Source: Melieria omissa
Lineage: Eukaryota > Arthropoda > Insecta > Diptera > Ulidiidae
DNA: 64,000 nt
NCBI GenBank assembly: GCA_963971225.1
Contig: OZ020269.1
Coordinates: 32,447,264 to 32,511,263 of the forward strand
Direction: 5' to 3'
Made by a program: the position numbers and the translations under genes. Below the pieces are notes generated by a model that was not told the DNA's origin, made no database searches, and saw only the letters and a list, made by a program, of their open reading frames with translations. Positions 24,040 to 35,734 of this stretch are shown one piece after another. The number at the start of each line of letters is the position of its first letter. Positions within the stretch are counted from its first letter, which is position 1.

Positions 24040-24195
24040 TTTGAAATCGAAATTGACAATCAGGATGATGATGCTGGATTACAAGAGTATCACATCCATT
24101 ATGAGTTACTACCGGCTGGCCAAGTGATTATTTCGAATCTCTACTGCCAGCAATTAATGCAATTGAAACAAGAAATTGATAAAAGAGGTAAGAAT
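24040..24195 (+). pseudogene. mariner transposase fragment
   Basis: Frame reads IHYELLPAGQVIISNLYCQQ followed by a LMQLKQEIDKRG-like helix, matching the part of mariner transposases between the first and second catalytic aspartates (..YYELLPPGQTINSDLY..). The catalytic DNA-binding parts before and after are missing or unreadable. Lies in Trpm intron 1. Confidence 0.65.
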
Positions 24196-24198
24196 TGA

Positions 24199-26053
24199 TA
24201 AACAGGGAATGTGTTGTGTTTTATCATATAAACACTAAGCCCAACAAACACACAGAAACCCCCCTCACCGCGAGTTGGAGACAGAGGGTGGCTTTTAGTC
24301 AGTAAGAATCCAGCATGCAGTTTAATCTTCTTGAGGATCAATCCATTCCACCGATTCCGAAACGACTGCTGTCTCCTTTCAAATCTATATATTTTTTTAT
24401 GTTCAATCTGTCTATAAACCGCATAAATCTATCAATTAACTGCTTCTCAACTCAGAAAGAAATACAATTATTAAATAATAATTAAAAGTATAAAATCTCG
24501 GCAGGATTTAGTAGTTTCTTCTGCAGATTTTCCGATCTGTCCAACAAAAAAAAAATTGTCCTTAAAGAGATTTGCAAACAGGACCTGCGTTAGTTTTCCA
24601 AAGCTAAAAATGTGAAATTCTACAATAAAAGAATTTCGAATGGTTCCAGCCAACGTATGGCGGAAGTTAGTTGAAAACATGGGCCCATATTTTAATAATT
24701 AAAAAGTTTTTTGATTAAAAAACGCCAACTTTTTCCAAAAACAATATTTTCTTGAAGGTTTTTGGACAAAATCAAAGTGATTTGTCTAACTTTCTGAATT
24801 GCCCAACGTTTTAATATTTCGCTTCATTTTTTTTTAATATTTTCTTAAAACAATATTCGATCAATTTGGCTTATTGTCTGATCTTATGTTCCAATATCTT
24901 TTTGTATTTGTTAACACTGGAAAGACCGCAGATATATCAAAAAATACATATCGAATTTGGCTAATCTTTCACAAAATAAAAAAAATATAAAGTTTTTCAC
25001 GATAAAAAAGACAATAACGCTAAATGGAAATGGAGATGGAAATGTTGATAGAAAAATACAAAAATCTTCACGATAAAAATATGAAAAAAAAGTATAAATA
25101 TAAAAATGTTCACGAAAAAAAGTCACCAAAGCAAAAGTTGAATGAAATATTAAAAAAGATACAAAAGATACATTCAAAAATTAATAACCATCAAAATTAC
25201 AGAAATAGTCTTTCTAGTGTTAATAAATATTTGCTAATATTTCCTTTAGACAAAATCTTTGGAATTTGGCTTATTTTGTGAATTCTCTTGAATACTTTTT
25301 TGATTTTTTTAACAAATATTTTCTAATATTTTTCCCAAAATATTTCATTTTATAATATCTTTTCAGTTATATTTTCTAATAATATTTTTTTTTTTTTATT
25401 ATTTTCTAACAATATTTTATATATTTCTTATTAAAGATTTTTAAATACATGTAATTATATTTTTCTGGTTAAATCTTCTAGCATAGTTTAATTATTTTTT
25501 AATACTTTCTAATAGATTTTTGTACTCAAAATCTGTTCATTTTCACGGAAATTCTGAATGGTCTAACATATTTTATTTTATAACTGAAGATATTTTACTT
25601 TTATAACAATGCATAAATGTGTGTACACGACCTGAAAGGGTTAAAGGAAAATTTAATAAATACGCCAAAGAACCTTGAAATTTTAAAATTTACAAAACTG
25701 AAAATCGATTCAGAAAATCACATTGAATTGAATTAATTAAAATTAAAAGCAAATAGTCACGTTTAAATTTTGAACAAGAAATGGTAGAAACGACAAAGTG
25801 TGCAATAAACTCAATAAAAAGTGTCGTTATGGCGGAAATGAGCAACCAGACCAGTGGGGCTGCAACGTTGCACTCAACAAATACAATTTTAAACGAGCCA
25901 ACGAAGGAAACAACAAATGATTCAAGTGGACAAAACAAGCACCAAACCAGACAGCAAACGTCGAACTAATGCAGAAAGTTTTCTTTTACGAAGCCGCGTT
26001 TCTCTCAAGAGGAATAAACGGTTGCAACTTCGATTGCACTGTGTGGCGCGTAC
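24199..26053. other. Very AT-rich intronic DNA
   Basis: Rest of Trpm intron 1. From about 24700 to 25500 the sequence is built of loosely repeated TTTTCTAATATTTTT and CAAAATC..TTTGGC pieces. The lysine-rich 85-codon frame at 25024-25281 is low-complexity and not supported. Confidence 0.55.
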
Positions 26054-26305
26054 CTCGGCGGGCTGCTCAGACGGATCGGGTGCCTTCAATAAATCACGCA
26101 CATTCAGTATTAAAACTCTGGTCAGCGTCGACGAGACCGAGGAGCGTTTGCGGCTGTTTCTGTGACGCACGCCGCGCATTGGATCGATTTTCACCACACT
26201 TTCCGGATCCACGGGCGCCGTGCTGAAGCGTCGCACTGTGGAGAAATCTCGCGCCACGCAACGCAAATAGCGTTGTGTCAATTGCGGCGAATCGACGATG
26301 ACCAT
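26054..26305 (-). CDS. Trpm: Trpm exon 1 (initiator)
   Basis: Codes for residues 1-84. The ATG at 26305 is the first methionine after an in-frame TAA about 18 bases upstream, and no acceptor-like AG is seen nearby, so I take this as an initiating exon. The protein begins MVIVDSPQLT and carries a basic, serine-rich stretch (RNSRKRSSVSSTLTR, around 49-63) that could be phosphorylated, then ends ...PSEQPAE before the donor GTACGC. It ends in phase 0, which matches the phase-0 start of exon 2. This segment lies before the family-conserved MHR1, so the link to Trpm rests on phase, order, strand and coding look; other promoters and alternative first exons are possible. I am fairly sure it is coding and somewhat less sure that every Trpm transcript uses it. 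Confidence 0.75.
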
Positions 26306-27600
26306 GATGACGTTTATTGTTTAAATGTTCATAAGTGAATTTAAGTTTTTTTAATGTTATTTGTTGTCAATGTTGGTATTGAAATTTTTATTTTTTAATA
26401 AATTTTCACTACATTTGACAATGTTGATTGGGAAGCAACTCTGTGGTATGCAAATATTTTCTGAATTTTTTCAGTGTTGTTTGCTTTTTAAAATGGCTGC
26501 ACACATGAAATTAAACAAATGGTTAAAACGAAAACAATGTATTTTTTTTTTAAGTTTTGCCTTTAAAGTTGGAAAAATATATATTTAAAAATTTTTTACA
26601 GCGGACATTTCTTCAGCTGAATTCTTTTGCAATTTTGTTTGGTTTTGTTTGCATTGGTTTTTTGTTCAACTTTAAATTTTCTCTTTTCCAGTAATCAAAA
26701 TTAAATGGAATTTATTATAACATTTCTTGGTTTAATTTTTTCGATTTTACAAATATTTATATTTAAATATAATTTGTAAAATTTTAGTTTTAATAATTTG
26801 CATTATAACTTTAATAATTTGTAACACTTGACACGCACGAAAACTGACCAAATATCCACTTTCATAATTTTACGTTGAGATTATGGCTTTCATACAATTT
26901 TTTTTTAACTTTTTCGCCTTAATACCACAACCTGGTATGGCACTTAATTGTGATTAATATTTCTGCATGTGTTTTTAAATTAAAGTTGGCAACTCTGCAT
27001 TAATTGAATTGAACTCGCACGCATGTGTAAAAACCCCGATTTTTTTTTTTGTTCAATTCGCACATTTCGTTCGTTTCACTAATGAGAAGATTTATTTGTG
27101 CGGATCTCCTTTTCCAATTAACCATAATATCGATTGCTCAAAAGCGCAGCAACAACAATGCACCTTGCACTGGCAACTTGGCAATCGCCAAAGTTTTAAT
27201 CAAATACACTTGGCAGACTCGGTGCCGGCGCTGTGCGATTTTATTACAAACACATTACACAATGTATCCGCCTGCAACGCGTGACGAACTGTCGTTAGAC
27301 GGATATGGCTTTTGGCTCGGTTGCAGTCTTGCGCGCTGTTCCGCTGCTGCCAGCAGTTACGATTGCGAGTGTGCGCGTTTTTGCACGGCACCAACACCGA
27401 CACATACACTCGTTCGTCTGTCCGTTGGATTCCTAGCAGTTTGTGTCGACCGTGTCGTATGCGTAATTTTTTGCCGTAGATCGCGACACGTCGACACGTT
27501 GCCATCGACAACAAATGACACCAGTTAACATAGTTTTTTTACTTTAGATTTAGTTGTGCTGCTTTCTGAGCTGACTGACTGAGAATATTGACAGATTTGT
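26306..27600 (-). promoter_or_regulatory. Upstream of Trpm ATG; candidate 5' UTR/promoter
   Basis: Sequence 5' of the initiator exon. 26306-27000 is AT-rich. 27180-27530 is a GC-richer, CpG-containing block with no supported coding frame, the kind of composition flies show at promoters and 5' UTRs. No TATA box or clear initiator was singled out; this is inference from composition and position. Confidence 0.25.
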
Positions 27601-27977
27601 GCGGTTCATTTGACAGATTGAACATTAAAAAATACATAGTTTTGAGTCAGGATTGACCCTTAAGAATGTTTTGCTGTGTGTTTGGTTCGATTGGCAGGGA
27701 ATCATCTACTATGAGTTCATCCACTGCCATGAAACTGTTAATTCGGGCCTGTATGGTCAACAGTTGGAGCATCTGAAGGAAACAATTCCCCAGAGCACTT
27801 CTGGAGAGGAAAGTGCTATGAGGATTGGAATTGTGTTCCATCAAGACAACACCAGGTCACAAACATCAATAGTGATTTGCCAGAATTCGCGGGAGCTTAG
27901 CTGGAAGATTCTTATACAAGTACAGTCTGACACCAAACGATTATCAACTGTTCGTGTCTATGACCAACGGTAAAGAA

Positions 27978-28190
27978 TAGAGCTGGGAAACTATCGATTG
28001 TTGGCCCATTCGATATTTTCGATAGTTTGAGTGAGTGGTAGAGAGAAGAGCTGGGAAACTATCGATTATTGGGCCATTCGATATTTTCGAGTTTGAGTGA
28101 ATGGTAAAGATTAGAGCTGGAAAGCTATCGATAAATGGCCCATTTGATATTTTCGATAGTTTGAGTGAAAAATATCGATACTATCGGATA
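27978..28190 (+). repeat. ~67-bp tandem repeat of the element's left end
   Basis: Three successive copies of AGAGCTGG..AACTATCGAT, TTGGCCCATTCGATATTTTCGA and TAGTTTGAGTGA. ATCGATA and TATCGAT palindromes recur in each. Confidence 0.8.
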
Positions 28191-28771
28191 AATCAAATCA
28201 ATTGTACTGAAAAATATTTATATGGAAAGCTTGAAAGAATGTAATTCATGTGCGATTTATAGTTCCAAAGTGGTTAGCAATTTTTTGCTATGAGATTTCG
28301 CTTGTGAGATATCACCAGCGGATCAACAGATCCATGGGACGAGGTGTACCAAATATCAATGCTGTTCGACTAATAAATACGATGTTATTCGATATGATAG
28401 ATTTGAATTGTATGAGAGATGCCACGCCCTCTTGTCCATACACAAGAAATAATATTCAGAAACCCTCTCCTGGACATAAGTACATTGTTATCTGTTGTGA
28501 CTAAATTTCAGATCAATCGATCAAGTAGGTTCTACTTGTACCCACATTATTTATTTATTTGATATATTTATTATTTATTTATTTTTATTTGAATTTCTTT
28601 ATTTGAATATCACAGCGGAATATCGATGACAACATTGCCACCAAGAATATTCTTGAGACATTGCCGTCAAACCCCAGAAAAACCAATAGTATCGATAATG
28701 CCAAAAACATCGATAGTGGTGTCAAAATGAAACCATCGATAGTATGTACTATCGATAGTTGCACAGCTCTA
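27978..28771. mobile_element. hAT-like non-autonomous element
   Basis: Ends are imperfect inverted repeats: TAGAGCTGGGAAACTATCGA on the left and, on the other strand, TAGAGCTGTGCAACTATCGA on the right. Flanks are GTAAAGAA (27970-27977) and GTAAAGAG (28772-28779), 7 of 8 identical, as expected of an 8-bp hAT target duplication. No transposase frame. The left end is triplicated (units from 27978, about 28047 and 28113), each beginning AGAGCTGG. Confidence 0.7.
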
Positions 28772-28867
28772 GTAAAGAGTGAAACTTGTGAAAATCAACT
28801 GTTCGTCCCCAAGAGGGACAGGAGTTTTTATGAGAAAGATTTAATGGAATTAAAAAAGAAAGAATAA

Positions 28868-31800
28868 AGAAAGAATTATCTTCAGAATGTCAACAAGTTA
28901 ACATTGAATATTTGACCCAAATTGGTCAATGCCAAGTAATACCATTAATCTTTTTTTACAACACCAATGCAAATTAAAGATTTTAATCATGAAAATAATT
29001 TTTACTACGTTCCGTAAACTGTGAGTTATTCTATGTTCACGTCAAATCATTCAATTGCCAGATGACAGATAAATTTGTAATTTTGTTGTACAGTGTAATT
29101 TGACACCAAAACATATACGAAAACACACACGCCCACCTACTCTACAATTTATTTTAATCTGCGATAAACTCTCAAAGTAAACAGCAGTGCCGAGGCTGAC
29201 GTTGTCTAAAATTGACTTTGTAGCGCTTATCTCGCGAAAGCGTCAAACGCAGCACCCTCGCCGCTGCTGCGACACCTACAACAACACAACATGCCAAGGT
29301 ATCAGTAAAAGTTGCTCTGTTCGCGTTCGGCCGACTGACTGCTGTGCCGTCGGATGCTGTGCACGCTCCAGCAGCCAAATTAGGTTTGCGTGCTAGTTGG
29401 CAACTCTGATGCTGCCATGGAGAGCTTGTGTAATGCATACATGTGAGTGTGTGTGTGTGTTGGTGACAGTAAATAACTCCTCGCTGACTGACGGCAAGCA
29501 CCGCCAACCATTTCACCCATCCGCCCATCAGGCAAACTATCGGTCTGCCATTCGGCGCTATCAGTCCGCTGTGCAAATTGCCAGCGTAACGCAATTATAT
29601 CACTGTGACTCGTTCCCAGTGCGCAGTAAAATGCGCACGACTGCAGTTGCCGCCGTCAGCGCGCCGCTTTCGCAGTTGCAGCCGCACATTTAGAGTTCCC
29701 GCTGGCAGTGCGGTGAAAGTGGTGCAGTGGTCCTGAAGCAGACGGCAAAAGTCTGGAACAGACGAACGACTTGGCTTGTCGCAGCTTTGTGGAAATTGAA
29801 TGTCATGTGAACATGTGATAAGAACAGTTATTTGTAAAATTACAACGACAAGTGCACACACAACCAACTCGCTACTGGTTGGTGGTTGCAACGCACAAAA
29901 CACATTACGCACAGTGTGGCAAAGGTAGACGTAATCTTATAGAAAAAAATCGAGTGTCTGATATTGAAAATCCAAGTATGCAACCAACTAACAAATATCT
30001 GTACAACACATTGTTTAGAAACTAATGGTTAAGTAGTTATGGCTCTTTAAAGTTAAACATTTTTGTTGGAATTCAAATATTTTCATTGGATGCTGAAAAA
30101 TAGAAGCGAAAAAATATTTTCAAAAAATTTAATTGGTTTCTAGAAACTTCAAACTTTGCAAATCTTTTGAGCGTTATTGTAGCTAAGTGGCAGCATCAAT
30201 TTTTTGTTTTTTTTTTCTCTAATCATATGTTGAGTACCGTTGCTTTTCAAATTGATAAATCATCACAGTGCAAAGTGAGTATTTCATTAAAATTTAATAG
30301 TGTCTACTATCAGTAGTCGCAACTATAACAACACAGGTAAAATTTGGTACCACGTAGTTACATTTAAAAATTTGGGTATCTCGGATCTTCCCGAAGTAGT
30401 ATGGAGGCATGGCCTTTCGGGTGTGACTTGAAACAGCCCACAGCACAAAGTCTGAGGGCAATTGTCGTAATAAACGTGTCCAGTGGTACAAAGTTCAGCA
30501 TAATGAATGTTTCAAATGTCATCTCTCTATTTTGAAACCTACAGAAACTATCGCTAATCAAAAGTTTGGTTCATTGTTTTTCTTTTCATTGTTTCCATAT
30601 AACATTATGCTTTCATAAAAATCATCTGTGGAAAAATGTCATTAAAATACGACCAGTCGAAATCATTTCGACCACGCACTCTATGAAACGGCAACACTGT
30701 GCGTCGTACAGGTTAAGGCTGCAAACGAAAAAAGTTACCAAAAAAATAAAACAAAACTTTCAACACGGTGTTAACTACGCCGAACTTTGGCATTTGACAT
30801 TAGCACGGACAGCTGTCATCATGTATACAAGTGTCAAGTGATATGTTACACTACTAACTGATTGTTTTTTCGAGTTGAATCGCGATTAGAGGCACAGCGG
30901 GCGTTATTTTTTCCTATACATAAAGCGTGATTCACTTAGAGGCAAATTTTTTCAGTAGTGATTTTATGACAGACAAAGCGTGAGTCATGTCAAACTGTCA
31001 TGGCGTTTTTCTTCAGTATTGTTTGACATTTCATCGCAGGAAAACTTACGAGTGTCCAACTATATTAGGACAATCAGCCTTCCATGCAGAATGTGTTTCG
31101 CACGCTTCGAGCATCTTTTGGTTCACAAAATTGGCCCACCAAACGCACATTTTGTTCTACCATCAACAAATTTAAAACCCAATTTTCAGGACTGCATAAT
31201 ACGCGACAAAATTAAGTACTTCCAGTAAGTAGTGAAGAATGTATGTGATTGATTCAATTGATTCATAGCCATTGGTATTGTATGCAACAACTTGGCGTAT
31301 TTTAGGTTAGAACATTGATTTGAAAGCAAACCAAAATCCAACTCGAAGGAGGCCAACTTTCAAAACCGTTACCGTTTCAATTGTCGGGCACTTGAAAAGC
31401 TTGAAAATGATTCACAGTTTTCAATCAAATTTTCGTTCAGCACTAAAACCCACATCTGGCTTATAAGCTATGAGTCACTCTTAAACAAAACTGCCCTACT
31501 TGGATTGAAGAACAACCCAACTTGTTTAAAGAGCGGCCATTAGATCCAGACAAGAGAATGGTTTGAAGTGATTTGTGATGGAATCATTATCTTAAAAACT
31601 CAATGTAGTTAATTGTGAATGACGTCCATTATGAGTCATTTAACAGTTAGGAACTAACAATTTTACTGTCTACAATTGAAGCCTCTTGTCGCTGTTTGCC
31701 ACACAACTCGTGGAAGCATCAGTCAATTGCAAGAACCATTCCGTGGATTTTCCTCAATGAACTGATGAGTCAATGGCCGAATAGTGCTGAAAAGCCCTTG

Positions 31801-32020
31801 AAATGCTCGAAAGTTTGGCTGCCTCTGTATAAGAGACTTTTGGGCCTAAAGGGCTCGTTGTGATACCAGAAATTCGATTCGTTTGAAATGTGTATGTCAC
31901 ATTTTTTTTCAACAAATATGTTAAAACGAGGCATTGAAATTATATGCAAAGAAATATGACCGAAATATGAAAAAAATGCACACCAGATTGAAATGATATT
32001 TTACATTTCGAGGTATCAAG
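28868..32020. other. Intergenic/upstream DNA, little recognised
   Basis: 29170-29900 is a GC-richer block with CpGs and open frames on both strands (to 140 codons); it may be a promoter or 5' exon of Trpm or of an unseen gene. The right end of a CACTGTAC-type element may sit at 29083-29093 (GTTGTACAGTG), without a partner end. The remainder is AT-rich and unassigned. Confidence 0.35.
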
Positions 32021-32300
32021 GGGCACAACATGGATAAAAGAGTTGTCTCATTGATTTCAAACTTGTTAAAAAAAAATAAACAAAATTCGACACATATTTT
32101 TCAATTTTTTCAAATCAAAATTTAACGGCTTAACAACGGGTTAAGGTTTTTAAAGACAATAATTAATTAATGCGTCAATTGATTTTAAACTGAAACACGG
32201 TGAAAACATTTCTAATAAAAAACCATAAAACAGGTGGTTTTCATTTTCTTACTATAACGAACTATAACGAAGTCAACTAAAGGTTAAAAGATTTACGAGT
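32021..32300. repeat. ~150-bp repeat, same family as the 46-kb array
   Basis: Shares with 45950-46680 the order TCATTGATTTCAAACTTG, AAAATTCGACACATATTTTTC, ATCAAAATTTAACGG..GGGTTAAG and TTAATTAATG. About one and a half units. Confidence 0.6.
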
Positions 32301-32837
32301 ATATGGAAAAATATGGGCTTTAAAGATCCCATTTGTCTTTATACTTGGTGAAAAGATTTCAAATAAAATATAATTCGATCCATATTTTTAACATAAGCTT
32401 GCTGGCTCTTCTGATTTAAGTAACTGGCAAAATTTTTACTGAAAAAGTTGAGACAGAGAGAGCTTATATTGGGAGAAAAGAAGAAGACACAAAACCTAAA
32501 CTTAATAACAAAAATAAAAGGCATATAAATAAAGATAAGTTAAATCGAAAAAATAACTACCTATTACAGCAAATAACCAAAATTTATTTTAATTTTTTCC
32601 ATGGTAGCATTTGCCTTTTTTTTCTAAAAATAGTTTTTCAGTCCCATTCAAGTCCGAAGCTGCAATAAAATATGCATGTGCATATAATTCCCATGGGAAA
32701 AGAGGCGTGGACCTGCAATTTAACACCGAATCAAAATGGCGGTTGGTTGCTTTTTCTTTCTTTCTTTGGAGGTTTTGCCATTTGCTATCTCTTAAAATTC
32801 TCATCTTCTTCTTATGAATATCAAAAGAAGTGGACGA

Positions 32838-32905
32838 TTGTTTAATCAGCTCGAACTAGGAATTGAACCTCTGGTATGAAGAACCAGTGTGCAACTAATT
32901 GGCCT
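32838..32905 (-). repeat. tRNA-derived SINE-like fragment
   Basis: Minus strand: TTAGTTGCACACTGG (A-box-like), then GGTTCAATTCC (10 of 11 to the B box) about 20 bases on, with TTCGAGC following. No acceptor stem. A remnant, not a tRNA. Confidence 0.4.
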
Positions 32906-34742
32906 CGGCCGATGTAATGTAAATGACAAACAAATTATTTGCTTTCAGCTACTGACTGAAAACTATTTTTTATAAAAAGGTCTTTGTTAGTTCCGACAAA
33001 AAAATCCTCTTTAACTTAAATCATGTAGGCGGTGCTATTAACTATAATAACTTCAATTCTGGCTTTTTAAAGCTTTGTAAGATTTTTCATAAACAATTTG
33101 TTGCAATGTGTGGTGTTTATGTTTGCATTCTGTTTCTTTAAATTTTCCTAGAACAAATGTTCTTCTTCAAGAACTCATTCCTTCAGCTGGTCACCTCACT
33201 CTGCACTCGAAGGCAACAAGATTACTGTATCAACACATACTTATTTTACAATTTCAACCAATGAAAAAAACTTTCTGCATTGATTCGGTGGTAGCATTGC
33301 GGAAAATCAAATACAAAACAAGCAAAACCCACAGTACAACTTTTAATTACCCATAACTGCAATATTAACGACTCTGCGAGTAAACAACCGAATGAAGTGC
33401 AAATCACATAAATTGATTCATTACACTTTGTGCAGGCGGCGACTAATGCCGCGAACGTGATTCCATGCAAATTGCATTCAAAACACAAACTTTGCGCAGC
33501 AATTTCACGAAAGATTTATCTCCGTCTAATGTTTAAGTAATCCAGCATTGGGCAGGAAGCACAAAAACAACAATAACATTGCCAAAAAAACAAACAAACA
33601 AACAAACAAACAGCGAGCACTCCAAGTTGTAAACGCAGCAATTGGCAGAATGGCAGTGAAAACGACGCTCGTCCGCCCACCCGCGCAGCAAACAACGCTT
33701 GGCGGTGTGTCGAAACGTGAAACGTCATGAAAGTTCATTTAGATGAATTACAAAACATTATAGCCATTCTTCATTAGACCAGAAGATATTCAGCGTGGAT
33801 TTGCGGCCCCAGTGGGCGCCATGCGGCACAGTGAAAAACGATAGAACAATGACCTAACAAAAATGGGTTTTATTAGTGTTGCTATTTTGAATTTAACTAA
33901 TTTAATTCGTACACTACAAATATTTGGAAAGAAAAATTTAATGTAAAAAAAATTATCTAACTTTATTCTCCCTCTCTCCACTGTGCGTGGAAGTGGACCG
34001 GTGATGCGTAGTCGTACATATCCACCACTTCACACTCCTTGCTCAGTGCGATGTAATGAATGAACGAACCAACAAACAAACGAACCGAGTGCGTACAATT
34101 AAAGTAATTAAAAGGCACTGCAGGAAGACATTTGGAGCGCATTAATTAAAATCAATTATATGCTCGAACAGAGGACTATTTTTTTTTATAAACAACAAGA
34201 AAAACAATCGTTGTAATGATACCAAGAAAGGCAACGCCGATAACGAGCGGCAAGAGCGAAGGGGCTGAATGACTCTCAGGAGTCATCAGACACTGGAGTG
34301 GAAAAGTGCGAGGCGAATGAGAACGTTTAAATATTCGCTTAAAAGTTAATTTTTTAATTTATTTGAAATTGTCTGCGGATCATTGACTATCGTATTTCCG
34401 TGGTTGCTTTACATTTGAATAGTTCAGAGGATGTGCGGCAAGTTTGAGGTTTAAAAGTGAGTGATTTGTGATGGTCGAACCAAAGCACCAAATGTGGGAA
34501 CAATTTTGATGTCGCTATGTATACGACTACTTAACTCTCTGCTAGAGATACTTGACAAAATTTTGGGAATTCAAAATATTTAGTAAAAGTGAATATTAAA
34601 ATATTAAAAATTTATTTTTTTAATGCGATCCGGCGCGCAGGAAGGATTATTTTATTATTGCTTCTATCCTAAAAGAAGGAAGAAATTAGAAGACAGGATT
34701 GGGAATAAAAAAGTTAGGGACAGTTGAGATCGTAACCACAGG
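32906..34742. other. Intergenic DNA, nothing firm
   Basis: Contains (CAAA)n at about 33590-33612. A GC-richer patch at 33600-33730 has frames on both strands that I do not recognise. Confidence 0.4.
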
Positions 34743-34892
34743 CAGTAGCGGATTCGAGGGGGGCGGGAGAGGTTACAACCCGCCGAAATATTAGAATCGA
34801 CTTTAAAACTGCATACAAGTTAAAAGGCATTTTATGAATATTCAAGAATTACTATTTGAACCCCCCAAAATATTTTTCTGAATCCGCCCCTG
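34743..34892. mobile_element. hAT-type MITE, 150 bp
   Basis: Left end CAGTAGCGGATTCGAGG and right end, read on the other strand, CAGGGGCGGATTCAG form imperfect inverted repeats of about 15 bp. Flanking octamers ACCACAGG and ATCACTGG agree at 6 of 8, consistent with an old 8-bp hAT duplication. No coding capacity. Confidence 0.65.
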
Positions 34893-34951
34893 ATCACTGG
34901 TCACAAACACAGGACGAACAGCTCGTATCTATGTAGAATGTATGAGCCTAA

Positions 34952-35731
34952 GGGCCGTTTTCTCATCTTCCCGTTAACTTTAAAGTTCACTTTAACGGGC
35001 CGATAAACGCATTTTCGTTTTCTCATCTGCCCGTTAAGCTATCTTCCCGATAAAATTTACCGGGAGGATTGAGTGGCTGTTAAACTTTAAAGTGAACTTT
35101 AAGTGGAAATGGTGCCAAGTACATGCATATGTTTGTTTACAAACAAAAAACAGCTGATAATGAAATTACAATTTGAAATGAAATTTGAATTTGAGATCTT
35201 TCGGTATGGAAAATAGGCGTGTTTCTTAAATTCATGCACTGGAAGACGCTTTTGAAAGTACGGAGTCACAAAATGCGGCAAATATAACATATAACAGCCA
35301 ATTTGACTATTTCACTGCTTTGCACTGCTGACATGTCCAATCGCTGCTGGGCCGCCACCTGTGCGATACGTCTCGCTCTTCTGCGCTGCAAGTTCCAGCT
35401 TGGACTTGCGCTTCAAGCTGTCAAACTTGTCCCTCAACGATTTCCAACGTCGGGACACGCCCCATTTGCCAGTAAAAGCATCAACAAGATTTTGCCAGGC
35501 AAAATTTTTATTTTTTCCTCCAAAAATAATTATAATTTTTCACAAACAGCTGATTGCGCCGCCAAGTGCTGCCCAATGCTGACCAGTGATGCCAAAAAAT
35601 CAGACCTGTTAAATTTATATTTATCAGGAAGATGAGAAAACGAAAATATTTACCGGCCACTTTAAAGTGACCTTTAGCTAAAGTTCACTTTAGCTACCGG
35701 TCACTTTAACGGGAAGATGAGAAAACGGCCC
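34952..35731. mobile_element. PIF/Harbinger element, non-autonomous, 780 bp
   Basis: Perfect 26-bp terminal inverted repeats beginning GGGCCGTTTTCTCATCTTCC, flanked on both sides by TAA (34949-34951 and 35732-35734), the TWA-type 3-bp duplication of this superfamily. Subterminal regions are packed with ACTTTAAAGT/TAACGGG palindromic pieces. Inside is a remnant of the Myb-like protein that autonomous Harbingers carry; no DDE nuclease was found. Confidence 0.85.
35312..35506 (-). pseudogene. Myb/SANT-like domain remnant of Harbinger
   Basis: Open minus-strand frame of 64 codons: FAWQNLVDAF, then RRWKSLRDKFDSLKRKSK, a helical KLELAAQKSE run and TYRTGGGPA. The spaced tryptophans, the W..L+..+..LK++.K helix and the T-GGGP tail are hallmarks of the Myb/SANT-like DNA-binding protein encoded next to Harbinger transposases. 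No start codon or upstream exon is obvious and it stops at TGA 35312; most likely a fragment. Confidence 0.7.
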
Positions 35732-35734
35732 TAA

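Larger units (their letters stand above)
2429..26305 (-). other. Trpm: Trpm gene, 5' half (12 coding exons)
   Basis: TRPM-family cation channel of the plasma membrane. In Drosophila the single Trpm is linked to Mg2+/Zn2+ homeostasis and to nociception; the family forms tetramers with six membrane helices per subunit. Twelve consecutive minus-strand exons were placed by reading homologous protein and GT..AG splice sites; every junction is in phase and the sum is 1,760 nt. The encoded part is residues 1-587: a family-specific N-terminus (1-84), MHR1/2 with two Rossmann/SLOG-like glycine motifs (GGTNTG near residue 233, CDGSGRAAD near 375) and the start of the ankyrin-like MHR3/4. Channel helices, pore, TRP box and coiled coil are absent and must lie left of base 1. 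Intron sizes from 5' to 3': 4655, 7698, 271, 2512, 645, 234, 1468, 3119, 1271, 155 and 89 bp. No frameshift or stop was seen, so it looks like a working gene. Confidence 0.95.
27640..28867 (+). pseudogene. mariner transposase remnant, split by a hAT-like insertion
   Basis: Frame 27653-27973 carries CVWFDWQGIIYYEF, then GIVFHQDNTRSQTS, the second catalytic aspartate block of mariner (DD34D) transposases, then a LSWKIL block and, one frame over, the NDYQLF motif with its third aspartate. Coding resemblance then stops at 27977 and resumes at 28772 with a CEN..F..RDRSFYEK stretch typical of the mariner C-terminus. Between lies another element (27978-28771). The gene lacks its N-terminal DNA-binding part and has at least one frameshift, so it is dead. 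Confidence 0.8.

Noticed and set aside
27978..28771. CRISPR-like direct repeats
   Set aside because: Three copies of a transposon end in a eukaryotic context; no spacer array or cas genes.
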